The notes beneath the pieces were generated by a model that had not been told where the DNA came from, searched no databases, and saw only the letters and a program-made list of their open reading frames with translations. Made by a program: the position numbers and the translations under genes. From an uncultured Psychroserpens sp. (GTDB taxonomy: Bacteria > Bacteroidota > Bacteroidia > Flavobacteriales > Flavobacteriaceae), in the NCBI RefSeq assembly GCF_947503375.1, contig NZ_CANNDQ010000001.1:62001-126000 (forward strand): 64,000 nucleotides of DNA, read 5' to 3'. Shown one piece after another: positions 9,998 through 19,017 of this stretch. Each line of letters begins with the position of its first letter. The first letter of the stretch is position 1.

Positions 9998-10991
9998 ACA
10001 TTTTATAAAAAACGTGTCACTAACTGGCGTCGGACTTGTTGCTGGAAACGCAATGCTAAATTGTGCAGAGAACAACTCAGAAAAAAATGAAAATGAAACT
10101 ATTATGACAAAAACCAATTCTAAATTTCCTATCGCTATTTGTACTTGGGGTTTTGCAAATGCAAATGCTAAAGCTGGCGAAGCGCTATCAAAAGGAGTTA
10201 AAGCCTTAGATGCAGCTATTATTGGTGTTAGTGTGGAAGAAGAAAATCTAAAAAATACTACTGTTGGTAAAGGCGGCACACCTGATAGAGAAGGAAATGT
10301 AACACTTGATGCTTGTGTTATGGACAGTAATGGAGATTGTGGCGCTGTAGTTTGTGTAGAAAACATTACCAACGTTGCTCTATTAGCTAAACAAGTAATG
10401 ACCGAAACACCTCATGTTATATTGGCGAGCAAAGGCGCTGAGGAATTTGCATATCGACAAGGGTTTGAAAAAGACAATCTTTTAACTGAAGATTCAAAAA
10501 AAGTTTGGGAAGAATGGTTAAAGTCACCTGAATATAAACCACTCATTAATATAGAAAATCATGATACTATCGGCATGCTTTGTTTAGATAATGATGGCGA
10601 CATTGCTGGTGCATGTACAACATCTGGGCTCTCTTATAAAATGAAAGGTCGCGTAGGTGACTCGCCAATCATAGGTTCTGGTTTATTCGTAGACAACGAA
10701 ATTGGTGGAGCAGTTGCAACAGGTATGGGAGAAGAGGTTATAAAAACTGTAGGTAGTTTTTTGATTGTCGAACTTATGAGAAGTGGAATGTCTCCTCAAA
10801 AAGCATGTGAGGAGGCCGTCCATAGGATTACTAACAAAAATGATAAGTACAAAGGTTTTCAAATTGCATATATAGCTATAAACAAAGCTGGTGATACTGG
10901 ATCATACAGCATTCATAAAGGGTTTACGTATATGAGATACCAAAATGGTAAAAATGAAAATATCCATTCAAGCTATTTTAACAAGATTTAA
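9987..10991 (+). CDS. Glycosylasparaginase (N4-(beta-N-acetylglucosaminyl)-L-asparaginase)
   Basis: Ntn-hydrolase of 334 residues that cleaves the GlcNAc-Asn bond left when an N-glycan has been trimmed. The precursor is expected to cut itself before Thr194, in the NHDTIGM motif, and that Thr then becomes the catalytic nucleophile. The downstream GRVGDSPIIGSGLFVD and GATGMGEE-like region matches the substrate pocket of the family. The N-terminus MKRRHFIKNVSLTGVG has a Tat-like RRxFIK motif, followed by a weak lipobox (MLNC), so export in folded form to the periplasm is likely. It overlaps the permease gene by 11 bp and converges with the aldehyde dehydrogenase gene with a 4-bp overlap. Confidence 0.9.
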   Translation: MKRRHFIKNVSLTGVGLVAGNAMLNCAENNSEKNENETIMTKTNSKFPIAICTWGFANANAKAGEALSKGVKALDAAIIGVSVEEENLKNTTVGKGGTPDREGNVTLDACVMDSNGDCGAVVCVENITNVALLAKQVMTETPHVILASKGAEEFAYRQGFEKDNLLTEDSKKVWEEWLKSPEYKPLINIENHDTIGMLCLDNDGDIAGACTTSGLSYKMKGRVGDSPIIGSGLFVDNEIGGAVATGMGEEVIKTVGSFLIVELMRSGMSPQKACEEAVHRITNKNDKYKGFQIAYIAINKAGDTGSYSIHKGFTYMRYQNGKNENIHSSYFNKI

Positions 10992-12400
10992 AACCACTTT
11001 ATGGCTATTTCAGCAATTTTTTCTTTAAGTCTATTATAAGGTGGAAGTAATAGATATAATGGTCCTAGTGTATGTTTTTTAAGTACCGAACGAGCATTAG
11101 AGAACTCTTGGAACCCAAAAAATCCATGTGCTTTACCAATACCACTATTATTTGAACCGCCAAAAGGCAAATAATGATTAGAATATTGTATCGCATTCGT
11201 ATTTATACAAGTACTACCAGCTCTTGTATTATTAATTATTGTATTAACGACCTTTCTATTCTTAGCATATATGTATAAGGCCAAAGGCTTTTCTTTTGAA
11301 TTGACATAATTTATAGCCTCTTCAATAGTTTTGTATGCCTTTATTGGAAGTATAGGTCCGAAAATTTCTTCATTTAAAAGCTTTGCATCTTCAGCTATGT
11401 TAGAAATTAAAGTAGGTGCCATATAGTTTGAGGAAACATTATGATCTCCTCCTAATTCAATAGTAGCCTTATTAGATACTGCATCTTCAATATATGAAAC
11501 TAAACGTTTTAAGTGCTTTTCATTGACGATGCGACTGTAAGATTCAGAATCTTTTGGATTTGCAGAATAATAATCTAAAACTTTTGATTTAAACGCCTTA
11601 ACGAACTCATCTTTTATAGATTCTTGAATTAGCACATAATCTGGCGCAATACACGTTTGCCCATTATTGAGAAATTTCCCCCAAACAATGGTTCTAATTG
11701 CAGCTTTTATATTTGTGGATTCATGAATTATGGTGGGCGATTTGCCTCCTAGCTCTAAAGTGACAGATGATAGATGCTTTGCAGCAGCAGCCATTACAAT
11801 TTTACCTACGGTAGGAGACCCTGTGAAAAAAATATGGTTAAATGGTAATTTCAACAGTTCCTTTGCTACATCAACTTCTCCTTCAATAAGTGCCACCTCA
11901 GATTCATCAAACACATTTTTAACAATTTTTGCCATAACAGTAGATGTATTTGGTGTCATTTCTGAAGGCTTTAAAATAGCAGTATTTCCAGCAGCTATAG
12001 CTGATACTAATGGCCCAAAGGTTAATGTCAAAGGATAATTCCATGGCGAAATAATTAAACAAACACCTTTTGGCTCGCTTTTGATGTAGGACGATGTTCC
12101 TAATAAAGTTAGAGGCGTGTCTACGTGTTGCGGTTTTAACCAAGATTTTAAGTTTGAAATTGCATATTTAATCTCCTTTACAACCAAATATATTTCAGTA
12201 AGGTCTGTTTCTAGCTTAGGTTTTCTGAAGTCTTTATAAATAGCATTTTCAATTTCGGTTTTATATTCTTTTTCAAGGGCAAACTTTAAAGCCTTTAATT
12301 TTCTCAAACGTATTTTATAAGTGGTTTTACCGATAGCATATTGATTACTTTTTTGTAAATCGAATAACTTTACATACCTATTATCTGAATAATCTGTCAT
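10988..12400 (-). CDS. NAD(P)-dependent aldehyde dehydrogenase (class 3-like)
   Basis: A 470-residue aldehyde dehydrogenase that oxidises an aldehyde to the acid. Recognisable features are the cofactor site ISPWNYPLTLTFGPL, GSPTVGKIVM, the ELGGKSPTII segment with the general base Glu, the catalytic Cys in NNGQTCIAPDYV, EEIFGPILP, and FGGSNNSGIGKAHG near the end. The C-terminal tail (LGPLYLLLPPYNRLKEKI) ends in a short hydrophobic-basic helix, like the class 3 fatty aldehyde dehydrogenases, which suggests membrane association and long-chain aldehydes. It stands alone in its direction between two convergent or divergent + strand genes. Confidence 0.9.
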   Translation of the reverse strand: MTDYSDNRYVKLFDLQKSNQYAIGKTTYKIRLRKLKALKFALEKEYKTEIENAIYKDFRKPKLETDLTEIYLVVKEIKYAISNLKSWLKPQHVDTPLTLLGTSSYIKSEPKGVCLIISPWNYPLTLTFGPLVSAIAAGNTAILKPSEMTPNTSTVMAKIVKNVFDESEVALIEGEVDVAKELLKLPFNHIFFTGSPTVGKIVMAAAAKHLSSVTLELGGKSPTIIHESTNIKAAIRTIVWGKFLNNGQTCIAPDYVLIQESIKDEFVKAFKSKVLDYYSANPKDSESYSRIVNEKHLKRLVSYIEDAVSNKATIELGGDHNVSSNYMAPTLISNIAEDAKLLNEEIFGPILPIKAYKTIEEAINYVNSKEKPLALYIYAKNRKVVNTIINNTRAGSTCINTNAIQYSNHYLPFGGSNNSGIGKAHGFFGFQEFSNARSVLKKHTLGPLYLLLPPYNRLKEKIAEIAIKWF

Positions 12401-12572
12401 TTAATCTTGAACGTTTTTATTGGGCTGCGAGCCGTTTTTATGTATTTCATCGATGTTTTTTGCTAAGGATTTCATCTTGTCTAAAAATCAATCACTTCAT
12501 CTAAAATATTCATTGTCAGTTGAAATGTGTTGTTTCTTTGGCATGAGTTTAAAAATAACATCTCAAACGATT

Positions 12573-12845
12573 ATGAAAAAAGTATTAACCATATTAGCCT
12601 TTATTATTTTACCTTTCCTTTGTACAGGACAGGAAGCTAATACAGATATCAAAAATAATGATACTGTTGAAACTGTAGTCGAAAAGAATGATGAAACTCA
12701 AAAAGTGAAAAAAGAAACTACAGCAGCTTCTACTATTAAAGCTCAGGTTATTAAAATTAATCGTAAAAAAAGCACAGATATTATAAGTATTAAAGCTTAC
12801 AGAAAGAGTTTACAGATTAAAGTAAAAACAATCAAACTTTGCTAA
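12573..12845 (+). CDS. Small secreted protein of unknown function
   Basis: A 90-residue protein I do not recognise. The start is the ATG at 12573, because MKKVLTILAFIILPFLCTGQ is a clear signal peptide. A longer frame from 12420 adds 51 residues that do not look like a bacterial protein start. The mature part is charged (KNNDTVETVVEKNDETQ) and then basic, ending in Cys. A possible promoter is the TTG at about 12513, 17 bp and TTTCTTTG at about 12533. The gene is followed directly by a strong terminator. Confidence 0.55.
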   Translation: MKKVLTILAFIILPFLCTGQEANTDIKNNDTVETVVEKNDETQKVKKETTAASTIKAQVIKINRKKSTDIISIKAYRKSLQIKVKTIKLC

Positions 12846-12865
12846 TTAGTTTTTTAAAATAGATT

Positions 12866-12897
12866 AAAAACCCGAAACATATGTTTCGGGTTTTTTT
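12866..12897. terminator. Bidirectional intrinsic terminator
   Basis: Perfect 30-bp inverted repeat AAAAACCCGAAACAT / ATGTTTCGGGTTTTT (12866-12895) with T runs on both strands. It serves the small secreted-protein gene on the + strand and cphA on the - strand, whose stop is 10 bp away. Confidence 0.9.
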
Positions 12898-12906
12898 ATT
12901 TTCTCT

Positions 12907-15540
12907 TTATGAGAAGGTCAATTCGCCCTTTGCTTCTTTCTCTTTAAACTGCTTCACTAAATCTAATGCATCAGGAATTACATCGCTACATAAAATAATT
13001 AAAGACCCTTTAACTGCATTTTTTACAGCATAGGTAATTGCCTCTTTTTCAGAAGGAATAATAGTCGTTTTCTTGTTAGGGTCTCTCTTCTTAATTCCGT
13101 CATCTAACATCTTAATCAGTTCTTCTTCCGTTTTTCCTCGTAATCGTTTGTCTTGACGGATAATGATTTCATCAAACATATCAGCCGCAATGGCTCCCAT
13201 TTCATTATTGTCTTCTACTCTTCGATCTCCAATTCCAGCAATGATCCCAACTTTTACAGTAGCTTCTAATTCGTCTGTGAATTTTTGTAAAGCTCTCATT
13301 CCTGCTGGATTGTGAGCATAGTCTAGTAATATAGTAAAATCATTAAATTCAAATAAATTCAAACGACCAGGAGTTTGAGAAGCAGAAGGTATAAATGTTT
13401 CCAATCCAGCCTTCATATCTTCAATACTGATACCTCTAACATGCGCTGCAAGGATTCCTGCCAATACATTTTGAATCATAAATTTAGCTTTCCCACCATA
13501 GGTCAACGGAATATTCTCTGCTCTCATAATTCGCATTTTCCACTCACCTCTGCAAATAGTAACATATCCATTTTCATAAACTGCTGTAATGCCGTTTAAG
13601 CGTTGCATGGCTTTTATCCTTGGATTATTTTCATCCATAGAAAACAGTGCCACATTACAATCTACACTTCTTCGCATGTCATAAACGAGGTCGTCATCGG
13701 CATTTAAAATTGCATAGCCCTCAGGTAATACGGTTTCAGGGACAACCCCTTTTACTTTAGCGAGCTGTTCTATAGTATGGATACCTTTTAGTCCTAAATG
13801 ATCTGCAGCTACATTTGTTACTATAGCAACATCACATTTTTTAAAGCCTAAACCTGCTCGTAAAAGTCCTCCTCTGGCACATTCTAAAACAGCAAAGTTT
13901 ACTGTAGGGTCTTTAAGCACAAATTCTGCACTAGCTGGACCAGTACAATCTCCAGTCATCAATAATCTGTTTTGAATATACACACCATCACTTGTTGTAT
14001 AACCTACACGATAACCTTTCATCTTAGCAATGTGAGAAACTAATCTTGAAGTTGTTGTTTTTCCATTAGTTCCAGTAATAGCAACTATAGGAATACGTCC
14101 AGTATCGCCTTGCTGTGGAAATAGTTTATCTATAACTGGAGCTGCTACATTTCTAGGTAATCCTGTAGTTGGTGCTAAATGCATTCTAAATCCAGGGCCA
14201 GCATTTACTTCTAATACTGCTCCTCCCGTTTCTGAAAGTGGTCTCGTAATATCTGTAGTCATAACGTCAATTCCACAGATGTCTAAGTCTATAATTTTTG
14301 AAATACGTTCAGCCATTGAAACGTTAGCAGGATGAACGATATCTGTAACATCTTCAGCTGTGCCACCTGTACTCAAGTTAGCAGTATCTTTAAGAATAAG
14401 CATTTCGCCTTCAGCAATAATAGAGTCTAAAGTATAACCTGCATCTTTTATTATGGTTTTAGTTAAATCGTTAACCGTGATTTGTGTCAATACTTTTTCG
14501 TGACCATAGCCACGTCTTGGATCTTTATTAACCTCATCAATCAATTCTTGAACCGTAGATTTTCCATCTCCAATAACATGAGCAGGAGTTCGTTTAGCGG
14601 CAGCAACGAGTCGGTTATTAATCACTAACAAGCGGTAATCTTCTCCTGTTATATATTTTTCAACGATTACTCTTCGAGATACTTCTTTTGCTGCATTAAA
14701 AGCAACTAGTGCTTCATCATAATTTTGAATATCAACAGTAATACCTCTTCCATGATTACCGTCAATTGGTTTTATAACTAATGGATAACCAACATATCTA
14801 CAAGCATCTTCAAGACTACGCTCTCTACTGATGATATCTCCTCTAGGTACTTCAACCTCTGCTTGTTCTAACAAATATTTAGTATCTTCTTTATCACATG
14901 CCAATTCTACACCAATACTACTCGTTTCGCTAGTTACAGTTGCTTGAATACGCTTTTGATTAGCACCGTAACCTAACTGACATAACGAATATTGATTTAG
15001 CCTAATCCAAGGAATACCTCTACTAGCTGCTTCTTCTACAATAGATCCTGTACTTGGCCCTAAGCGCTCTCTTTCACGCAATTCTCTCATGTGCTGTATA
15101 TCATCATCCATATCATAATCTTCACCTTTAATCAATGCCTCACAAATGGCAACAGCTACTTTAGCGGCATAACGTCCTACACTTTCCTCAATGTAAGAGA
15201 ACACTACGTTATAAACACCTTTCTCACCATAACCTCTAGTTCTTCCAAAGCCAGTATCCATTCCTGCTAGGGTTTGAATCTCTAAAGCAATATGCTCAAT
15301 AATGTGCCCCATCCAAGTACCTTCTTCAACACGCTCAAAAAAACCTCCAGGAGTACCTACAGAACATCTATGAGAATACATTGATGGAAACATTTTCTGT
15401 AGACGTTCAGAAAAACCTGGCACTTTATTAGAAGGATACTCTTCCATACCTTCTAAATCCAGAACCATTACTATTAATTTATGTCGTCTAACTGACCAAT
15501 AGTTTGGTCCTCTCATGGCATTAATTTCGCGTATTTTCAT
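12907..15540 (-). CDS. cphA: Cyanophycin synthetase
   Basis: Makes cyanophycin, a poly-aspartate backbone with arginine side chains used as a nitrogen store, from Asp, Arg and ATP. The 877 residues fit the two-ATP-site CphA1 type. An N-terminal domain (about 1-160) is followed by an ATP-grasp domain (about 210-480, with VIKPIDGNHGRGITV, VEKYITGEDYRLLVI and VLEVNAGPGFRMH) and a Mur-ligase-like domain. The latter has the P-loop GTNGKTTTSR near residue 490 and the DYAHNPAGM motif near 745. The divergent neighbour is cyanophycinase, with a 106-bp shared promoter region, and the isoaspartyl peptidase is nearby, so synthesis and breakdown are encoded together. Confidence 0.95.
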   Translation of the reverse strand: MKIREINAMRGPNYWSVRRHKLIVMVLDLEGMEEYPSNKVPGFSERLQKMFPSMYSHRCSVGTPGGFFERVEEGTWMGHIIEHIALEIQTLAGMDTGFGRTRGYGEKGVYNVVFSYIEESVGRYAAKVAVAICEALIKGEDYDMDDDIQHMRELRERERLGPSTGSIVEEAASRGIPWIRLNQYSLCQLGYGANQKRIQATVTSETSSIGVELACDKEDTKYLLEQAEVEVPRGDIISRERSLEDACRYVGYPLVIKPIDGNHGRGITVDIQNYDEALVAFNAAKEVSRRVIVEKYITGEDYRLLVINNRLVAAAKRTPAHVIGDGKSTVQELIDEVNKDPRRGYGHEKVLTQITVNDLTKTIIKDAGYTLDSIIAEGEMLILKDTANLSTGGTAEDVTDIVHPANVSMAERISKIIDLDICGIDVMTTDITRPLSETGGAVLEVNAGPGFRMHLAPTTGLPRNVAAPVIDKLFPQQGDTGRIPIVAITGTNGKTTTSRLVSHIAKMKGYRVGYTTSDGVYIQNRLLMTGDCTGPASAEFVLKDPTVNFAVLECARGGLLRAGLGFKKCDVAIVTNVAADHLGLKGIHTIEQLAKVKGVVPETVLPEGYAILNADDDLVYDMRRSVDCNVALFSMDENNPRIKAMQRLNGITAVYENGYVTICRGEWKMRIMRAENIPLTYGGKAKFMIQNVLAGILAAHVRGISIEDMKAGLETFIPSASQTPGRLNLFEFNDFTILLDYAHNPAGMRALQKFTDELEATVKVGIIAGIGDRRVEDNNEMGAIAADMFDEIIIRQDKRLRGKTEEELIKMLDDGIKKRDPNKKTTIIPSEKEAITYAVKNAVKGSLIILCSDVIPDALDLVKQFKEKEAKGELTFS

Positions 15541-15610
15541 ATTGATTGGCTTTTAGTTTATTTTAATCGAAAGATTATAAATATAACATTTTTCAATAAA
15601 AAAATTAGTT

Positions 15611-15618
15611 TATTTTTG
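15611..15618 (+). promoter_or_regulatory. -7 box of the cphB promoter
   Basis: TATTTTTG, an exact TAnnTTTG match, 28 bp before the cphB ATG. No convincing TTG is seen at the -33 spacing, so support is partial. Confidence 0.4.
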
Positions 15619-15646
15619 CCTTATATTCAAACTACAGAATAGATTT

Positions 15647-16510
15647 ATGCAGAAGATTAAAGGAACTCTTATTCCGATAGGTGGAAACGAGGATAAAGGC
15701 ATTGAGGCCGATGAAATGTATACTTTAGAATTTATTGACGAAGGTATATTATATCATGTTGTAAAGGAAGCAGGAGGTGTAGACGCTAACATCGTTATTA
15801 TTCCTACAGCGTCAAGTATTCCGGTTGAAGTTGGTGAAAATTACTTAACTGCCTTTGCCACTTTAGGTTGTAAAAATGTTGAAGTATTGGATATTCGTTC
15901 TAAAGAAGATTCAGAATCAGAACACGCTATCTCATTAATTAAAAATGCTAATTGCATCATGTTCTCTGGTGGCAACCAATCAAAGATCACAGACAAAATA
16001 GGTAACACAATTATTCATCGTATTCTTGTTGATCGCTATCAAAATGAGTCTGGATTTGTTATTGCAGGAACTAGTGCTGGCGCTATGGTTATGGCTAATG
16101 AAATGATTGCTGGTGGTAGTGCTACAGAATCATTTATCAAAGGTGCTGTAAACATGTATAAAGGTTTGTGCCTAATTCCTGAGCTAATCATTGATACTCA
16201 TTTTATTAGAAGAGGTCGTTTTGGCAGACAAAGTGAAGCTGTAGCTAAATTCCCTAAACTCATAGGACTAGGTTTAGCAGAAGATACAGGTATGATTATA
16301 AAAAACGGGAACGATTGTACTGTTATAGGTTCTGGAATGGTGATTGTTTTTGATGGGAGTACGCTTACTCACAATAATGAAAAAGTGTTACAAGAAGGCA
16401 CACCTATGACCATGGCTAATTTAACGGTTCATGTTCTCTCAAATGGAGATCAATACGATATTAAAAACAGAAAAGTAACCGTTCTTCCTATTGAGGCTCC
16501 TTTTATCTAG
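15647..16510 (+). CDS. cphB: Cyanophycinase
   Basis: Serine exopeptidase of family S51 that cuts cyanophycin into beta-Asp-Arg dipeptides. The nucleophile is Ser143 in the GTSAGAMVMANEM elbow. The other conserved stretches are GTLIPIGGNEDKG at the start, FSGGNQSKI where many homologues have GGDQ, DTHFIRRGRFGR and GLAEDTGMII. At 287 residues without a signal peptide it is the intracellular type. It is divergent from cphA. Its dipeptide product is the substrate of the isoaspartyl peptidase encoded at 17989-18918. Confidence 0.93.
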   Translation: MQKIKGTLIPIGGNEDKGIEADEMYTLEFIDEGILYHVVKEAGGVDANIVIIPTASSIPVEVGENYLTAFATLGCKNVEVLDIRSKEDSESEHAISLIKNANCIMFSGGNQSKITDKIGNTIIHRILVDRYQNESGFVIAGTSAGAMVMANEMIAGGSATESFIKGAVNMYKGLCLIPELIIDTHFIRRGRFGRQSEAVAKFPKLIGLGLAEDTGMIIKNGNDCTVIGSGMVIVFDGSTLTHNNEKVLQEGTPMTMANLTVHVLSNGDQYDIKNRKVTVLPIEAPFI

Positions 16511-16553
16511 TTTTTTTTAAAGATTTTAGTAATTCGTATATTTTTATACCTTG

Positions 16554-16898
16554 ATGAAGGTAAGGTTTATTATAGGAATTATTTTTCTCCTACTACAGGT
16601 AGGCTCTATTGTATACGCACGCTATATTCCTGAGCGTTTTTTTTGTTGGGCTCCTTACGATAGTCATATAAAATTTGAAGTATTTACAACAATTAACGGT
16701 AAAATGCTAACGCCAAATGAAGCCTATCATCGTTATAGGTATAAGACCAATGGTTGGGAGCAACGCTCTATCAACAATATTTTCTCGTTAATTTCTCAAT
16801 ATGAAAGCACTTATGGGAAAGAAGATAATGCAACCGTCATTGTTAAATACTCAACCAATGGTCATAAAGAACTTGAATGGAGATATAAAAATGATTGA
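16554..16898 (+). CDS. Membrane-anchored small protein paired with an HTTM protein
   Basis: A 114-residue protein of unknown function. One N-terminal hydrophobic helix (FIIGIIFLLLQVGSIVYA) acts as a signal or anchor. A small aromatic-rich domain follows, with RFFCWAPYDSHIKFEV and the ending VIVKYSTNGHKELEWRY. The ATG at 16554 is chosen over a TTG directly before it. The stop TGA overlaps the start of the next gene by 8 bp, so the two proteins are probably translated together and act together. It starts 43 bp after cphB on the same strand; a T-rich stretch between them has no hairpin, so read-through from cphB is possible. Confidence 0.7.
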   Translation: MKVRFIIGIIFLLLQVGSIVYARYIPERFFCWAPYDSHIKFEVFTTINGKMLTPNEAYHRYRYKTNGWEQRSINNIFSLISQYESTYGKEDNATVIVKYSTNGHKELEWRYKND

Positions 16899-17988
16899 TC
16901 TAAAAGCATTTATAAAACGTCCATTTCAATTTGAAGGCACGCCTATGCATCCAAATGTATTGTTGATGTGTAAAATTATGGTTTTATTGCTGGTAGCACA
17001 TCATATTTTTTCAAAAATAGACGATCCTTATATTCCATTTATACCTGCCTTAGATCATTTGAACGACTACCCAAATCTTTTCAAATACAGCATGAGAAGT
17101 TTATTTGTTTTAAGTGCTTTCGCTTTACTTTTTAACCTAAAGGTTAGAATTGCTAGCATAATCATTGGTATTGTTATAATTATTAATATGTTAGCATCTA
17201 AGCCTGTATTTAATAATCATACATTTATTTGTGCCTGTGCGTTATTTTTAGCTGGATTAACAAATAACAAGCAAACACCTTACTTACTCATACTTCAATT
17301 AAGTCTTGTGTATTTTGGTGCATCCATAAATAAGTTTTTAGAGGCAGATTGGTGGTCTGGTGCTTTTATGGATAATTGGTTAGGAAACGCTAGAGAAAAC
17401 CCAATTTACTTATATGTTTCTAAATTTTTACCCGAACTAGTCTTAGCCAAATTATTATCGTACGTTGCCATGTTTACAGAGTTTGCTATTGCTATACTAC
17501 TACTATTTAAACGAACACGAAATTTAACGATTTGGTTTATCATAATATTTCATGTTAGCTTATTTACGTTAACCTCATTCAGGTTTGGTCATTTTATCGA
17601 GTCATTGATGATTACGCTTCTTGCTTTTTTATCAATCCCAAAACAGCAGCTAGATATTAATTATGATACTCCTAAACTAAAGCCTTTAAAATTAGTCTTT
17701 AACTGGTTAGATTTTGATGATAAACACGTATGGAAGCCTATTGCCTTCCAAAACTCAAAATGGTTAAGTCTTACTATAAAAAGTAAAACGATTTACAATC
17801 ATGAAGCATTAAAGGATATACTTTTATATACTCCAAATTTTTTTATGTTACTTTTCTTTATAGATAGTGTAATCTATATCCTTCTTTATAATCACAGAAC
17901 AGTGTTATTTATAATTAATGCACTATTTATTTGGAGTATGATTTTTTACTTTTTACCTATTAGTTGGCACAAATTAAAAAAGAAATAA
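16891..17988 (+). CDS. HTTM-domain-like integral membrane protein
   Basis: A 365-residue multi-pass membrane protein resembling the HTTM / vitamin-K-dependent carboxylase-like membrane family. Hydrophobic helices are spread through the whole protein (for example residues 27-45, 68-100, 115-160, 200-250 and 310-360). The segment KFLEADWWSGAFMDNWL, between helices, is a typical conserved aromatic motif of such proteins. The start is the ATG at 16891 (MIDLKAFIKRPFQF), which overlaps the upstream stop by 8 bp; an earlier in-frame ATG at 16801 lies inside the upstream gene. The function is unknown. Its 3' end is 1 bp from the convergent isoaspartyl peptidase stop. Confidence 0.75.
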   Translation: MIDLKAFIKRPFQFEGTPMHPNVLLMCKIMVLLLVAHHIFSKIDDPYIPFIPALDHLNDYPNLFKYSMRSLFVLSAFALLFNLKVRIASIIIGIVIIINMLASKPVFNNHTFICACALFLAGLTNNKQTPYLLILQLSLVYFGASINKFLEADWWSGAFMDNWLGNARENPIYLYVSKFLPELVLAKLLSYVAMFTEFAIAILLLFKRTRNLTIWFIIIFHVSLFTLTSFRFGHFIESLMITLLAFLSIPKQQLDINYDTPKLKPLKLVFNWLDFDDKHVWKPIAFQNSKWLSLTIKSKTIYNHEALKDILLYTPNFFMLLFFIDSVIYILLYNHRTVLFIINALFIWSMIFYFLPISWHKLKKK

Positions 17989-18918
17989 CTACTTATAGAT
18001 TGCTATGGTTTCTTTTCCATTAGAGGTTTTACATGCACGATACATGCCTTCAGTATTGAATGGCATAGCTATATTTCCTTTGGCATCTACAGCAATCAAA
18101 CCGCCATCACCACCAATACTAAGAATTCTTTTTTGAATAACTTCATCTGAGGCCTCTTGCAAACTCATCCCTCTATGTTCCATCAAACAGGACACATCAT
18201 AAGCTACAACACCTCGTATAAAAAATTCGCCACTGCCTGTACAAGAAATGGCACAAGTAGCATTATTAGCATAATTACCAGCTCCAATCATAGGCGAATC
18301 TCCTACTCGTCCCCATTTTTTATTAGTCATTCCTCCAGTGGAAGTAGCGGCAGCAATATTTCCTTCTTGGTCACAAGCTACGGCACCAACAGTTCCAAAT
18401 TTTGAATCTTTTTTAGTTGAATGATCCAATTGAAAACTATCTGTGCCTTTAATTTCAAGCCATTGTTTATGTCTAAATTCATCATAAAAATAACTTGGTT
18501 TCTCTATTTCATAACTCAATTCTTTCGCAAATTGCATAGCACCTTCTCCAGCTAAAAAAACATGCTCACTTCGTTCCATTACATCTCGTGCTAAACATAT
18601 TGGGTTTTTAATTCCAGTTATCAAACTTACTGCACCAGCATTTAAGGTCTTTCCATCCATAATACTAGCATCCATTTCATGAGACTCTGTAGCTGTAAAG
18701 ACAGAACCTTTTCCTGCATTAAAGAGCGGTGAATCTTCTAAGAACTTAACAGCTACTTCAACAGCTTCAATAGCTGTTCTACCCTTTTCTAAAAAAGTAT
18801 AGGCCGCATCTAAAGCGGTTTTCAAATCATGTTTGTATTGTGTTTCCAGTTTTGGAGTCATCATGCCTTTTACGAGTGTTCCGGCACCACCATGAATTGC
18901 TATAGAAAAATTTTTCAT
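17989..18918 (-). CDS. iaaA: Isoaspartyl peptidase / L-asparaginase
   Basis: Ntn-hydrolase of 309 residues that splits beta-aspartyl dipeptides. In this context it would cut beta-Asp-Arg, released by cyanophycinase, into Asp and Arg. Self-cleavage before Thr176 in KFGTVGAVACD creates the catalytic N-terminal Thr. The GRVGDSPMIGAGNYA and CTGSGEFFIRG motifs form the substrate site, and the N-terminus AIHGGAGTL is typical. It has no signal peptide and is cytoplasmic. It is convergent with the HTTM pair and divergent from polA. Together with cphA and cphB it completes the cyanophycin cycle. Confidence 0.92.
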   Translation of the reverse strand: MKNFSIAIHGGAGTLVKGMMTPKLETQYKHDLKTALDAAYTFLEKGRTAIEAVEVAVKFLEDSPLFNAGKGSVFTATESHEMDASIMDGKTLNAGAVSLITGIKNPICLARDVMERSEHVFLAGEGAMQFAKELSYEIEKPSYFYDEFRHKQWLEIKGTDSFQLDHSTKKDSKFGTVGAVACDQEGNIAAATSTGGMTNKKWGRVGDSPMIGAGNYANNATCAISCTGSGEFFIRGVVAYDVSCLMEHRGMSLQEASDEVIQKRILSIGGDGGLIAVDAKGNIAMPFNTEGMYRACKTSNGKETIAIYK

Positions 18919-19017
18919 CTGTTATATTTTACTTCGGAAAATTACAAATTGTCAATGAATTTGTTCCATATAAACGCATAAGTTTTTGTAGCTTTATAAA
19001 CTTCAAAAAACAATCCG

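Noticed and set aside
12420..12572. N-terminal extension of the small secreted protein
   Set aside because: The signal peptide starts cleanly at the ATG at 12573; the upstream 51 residues lie over the promoter region of the gene.
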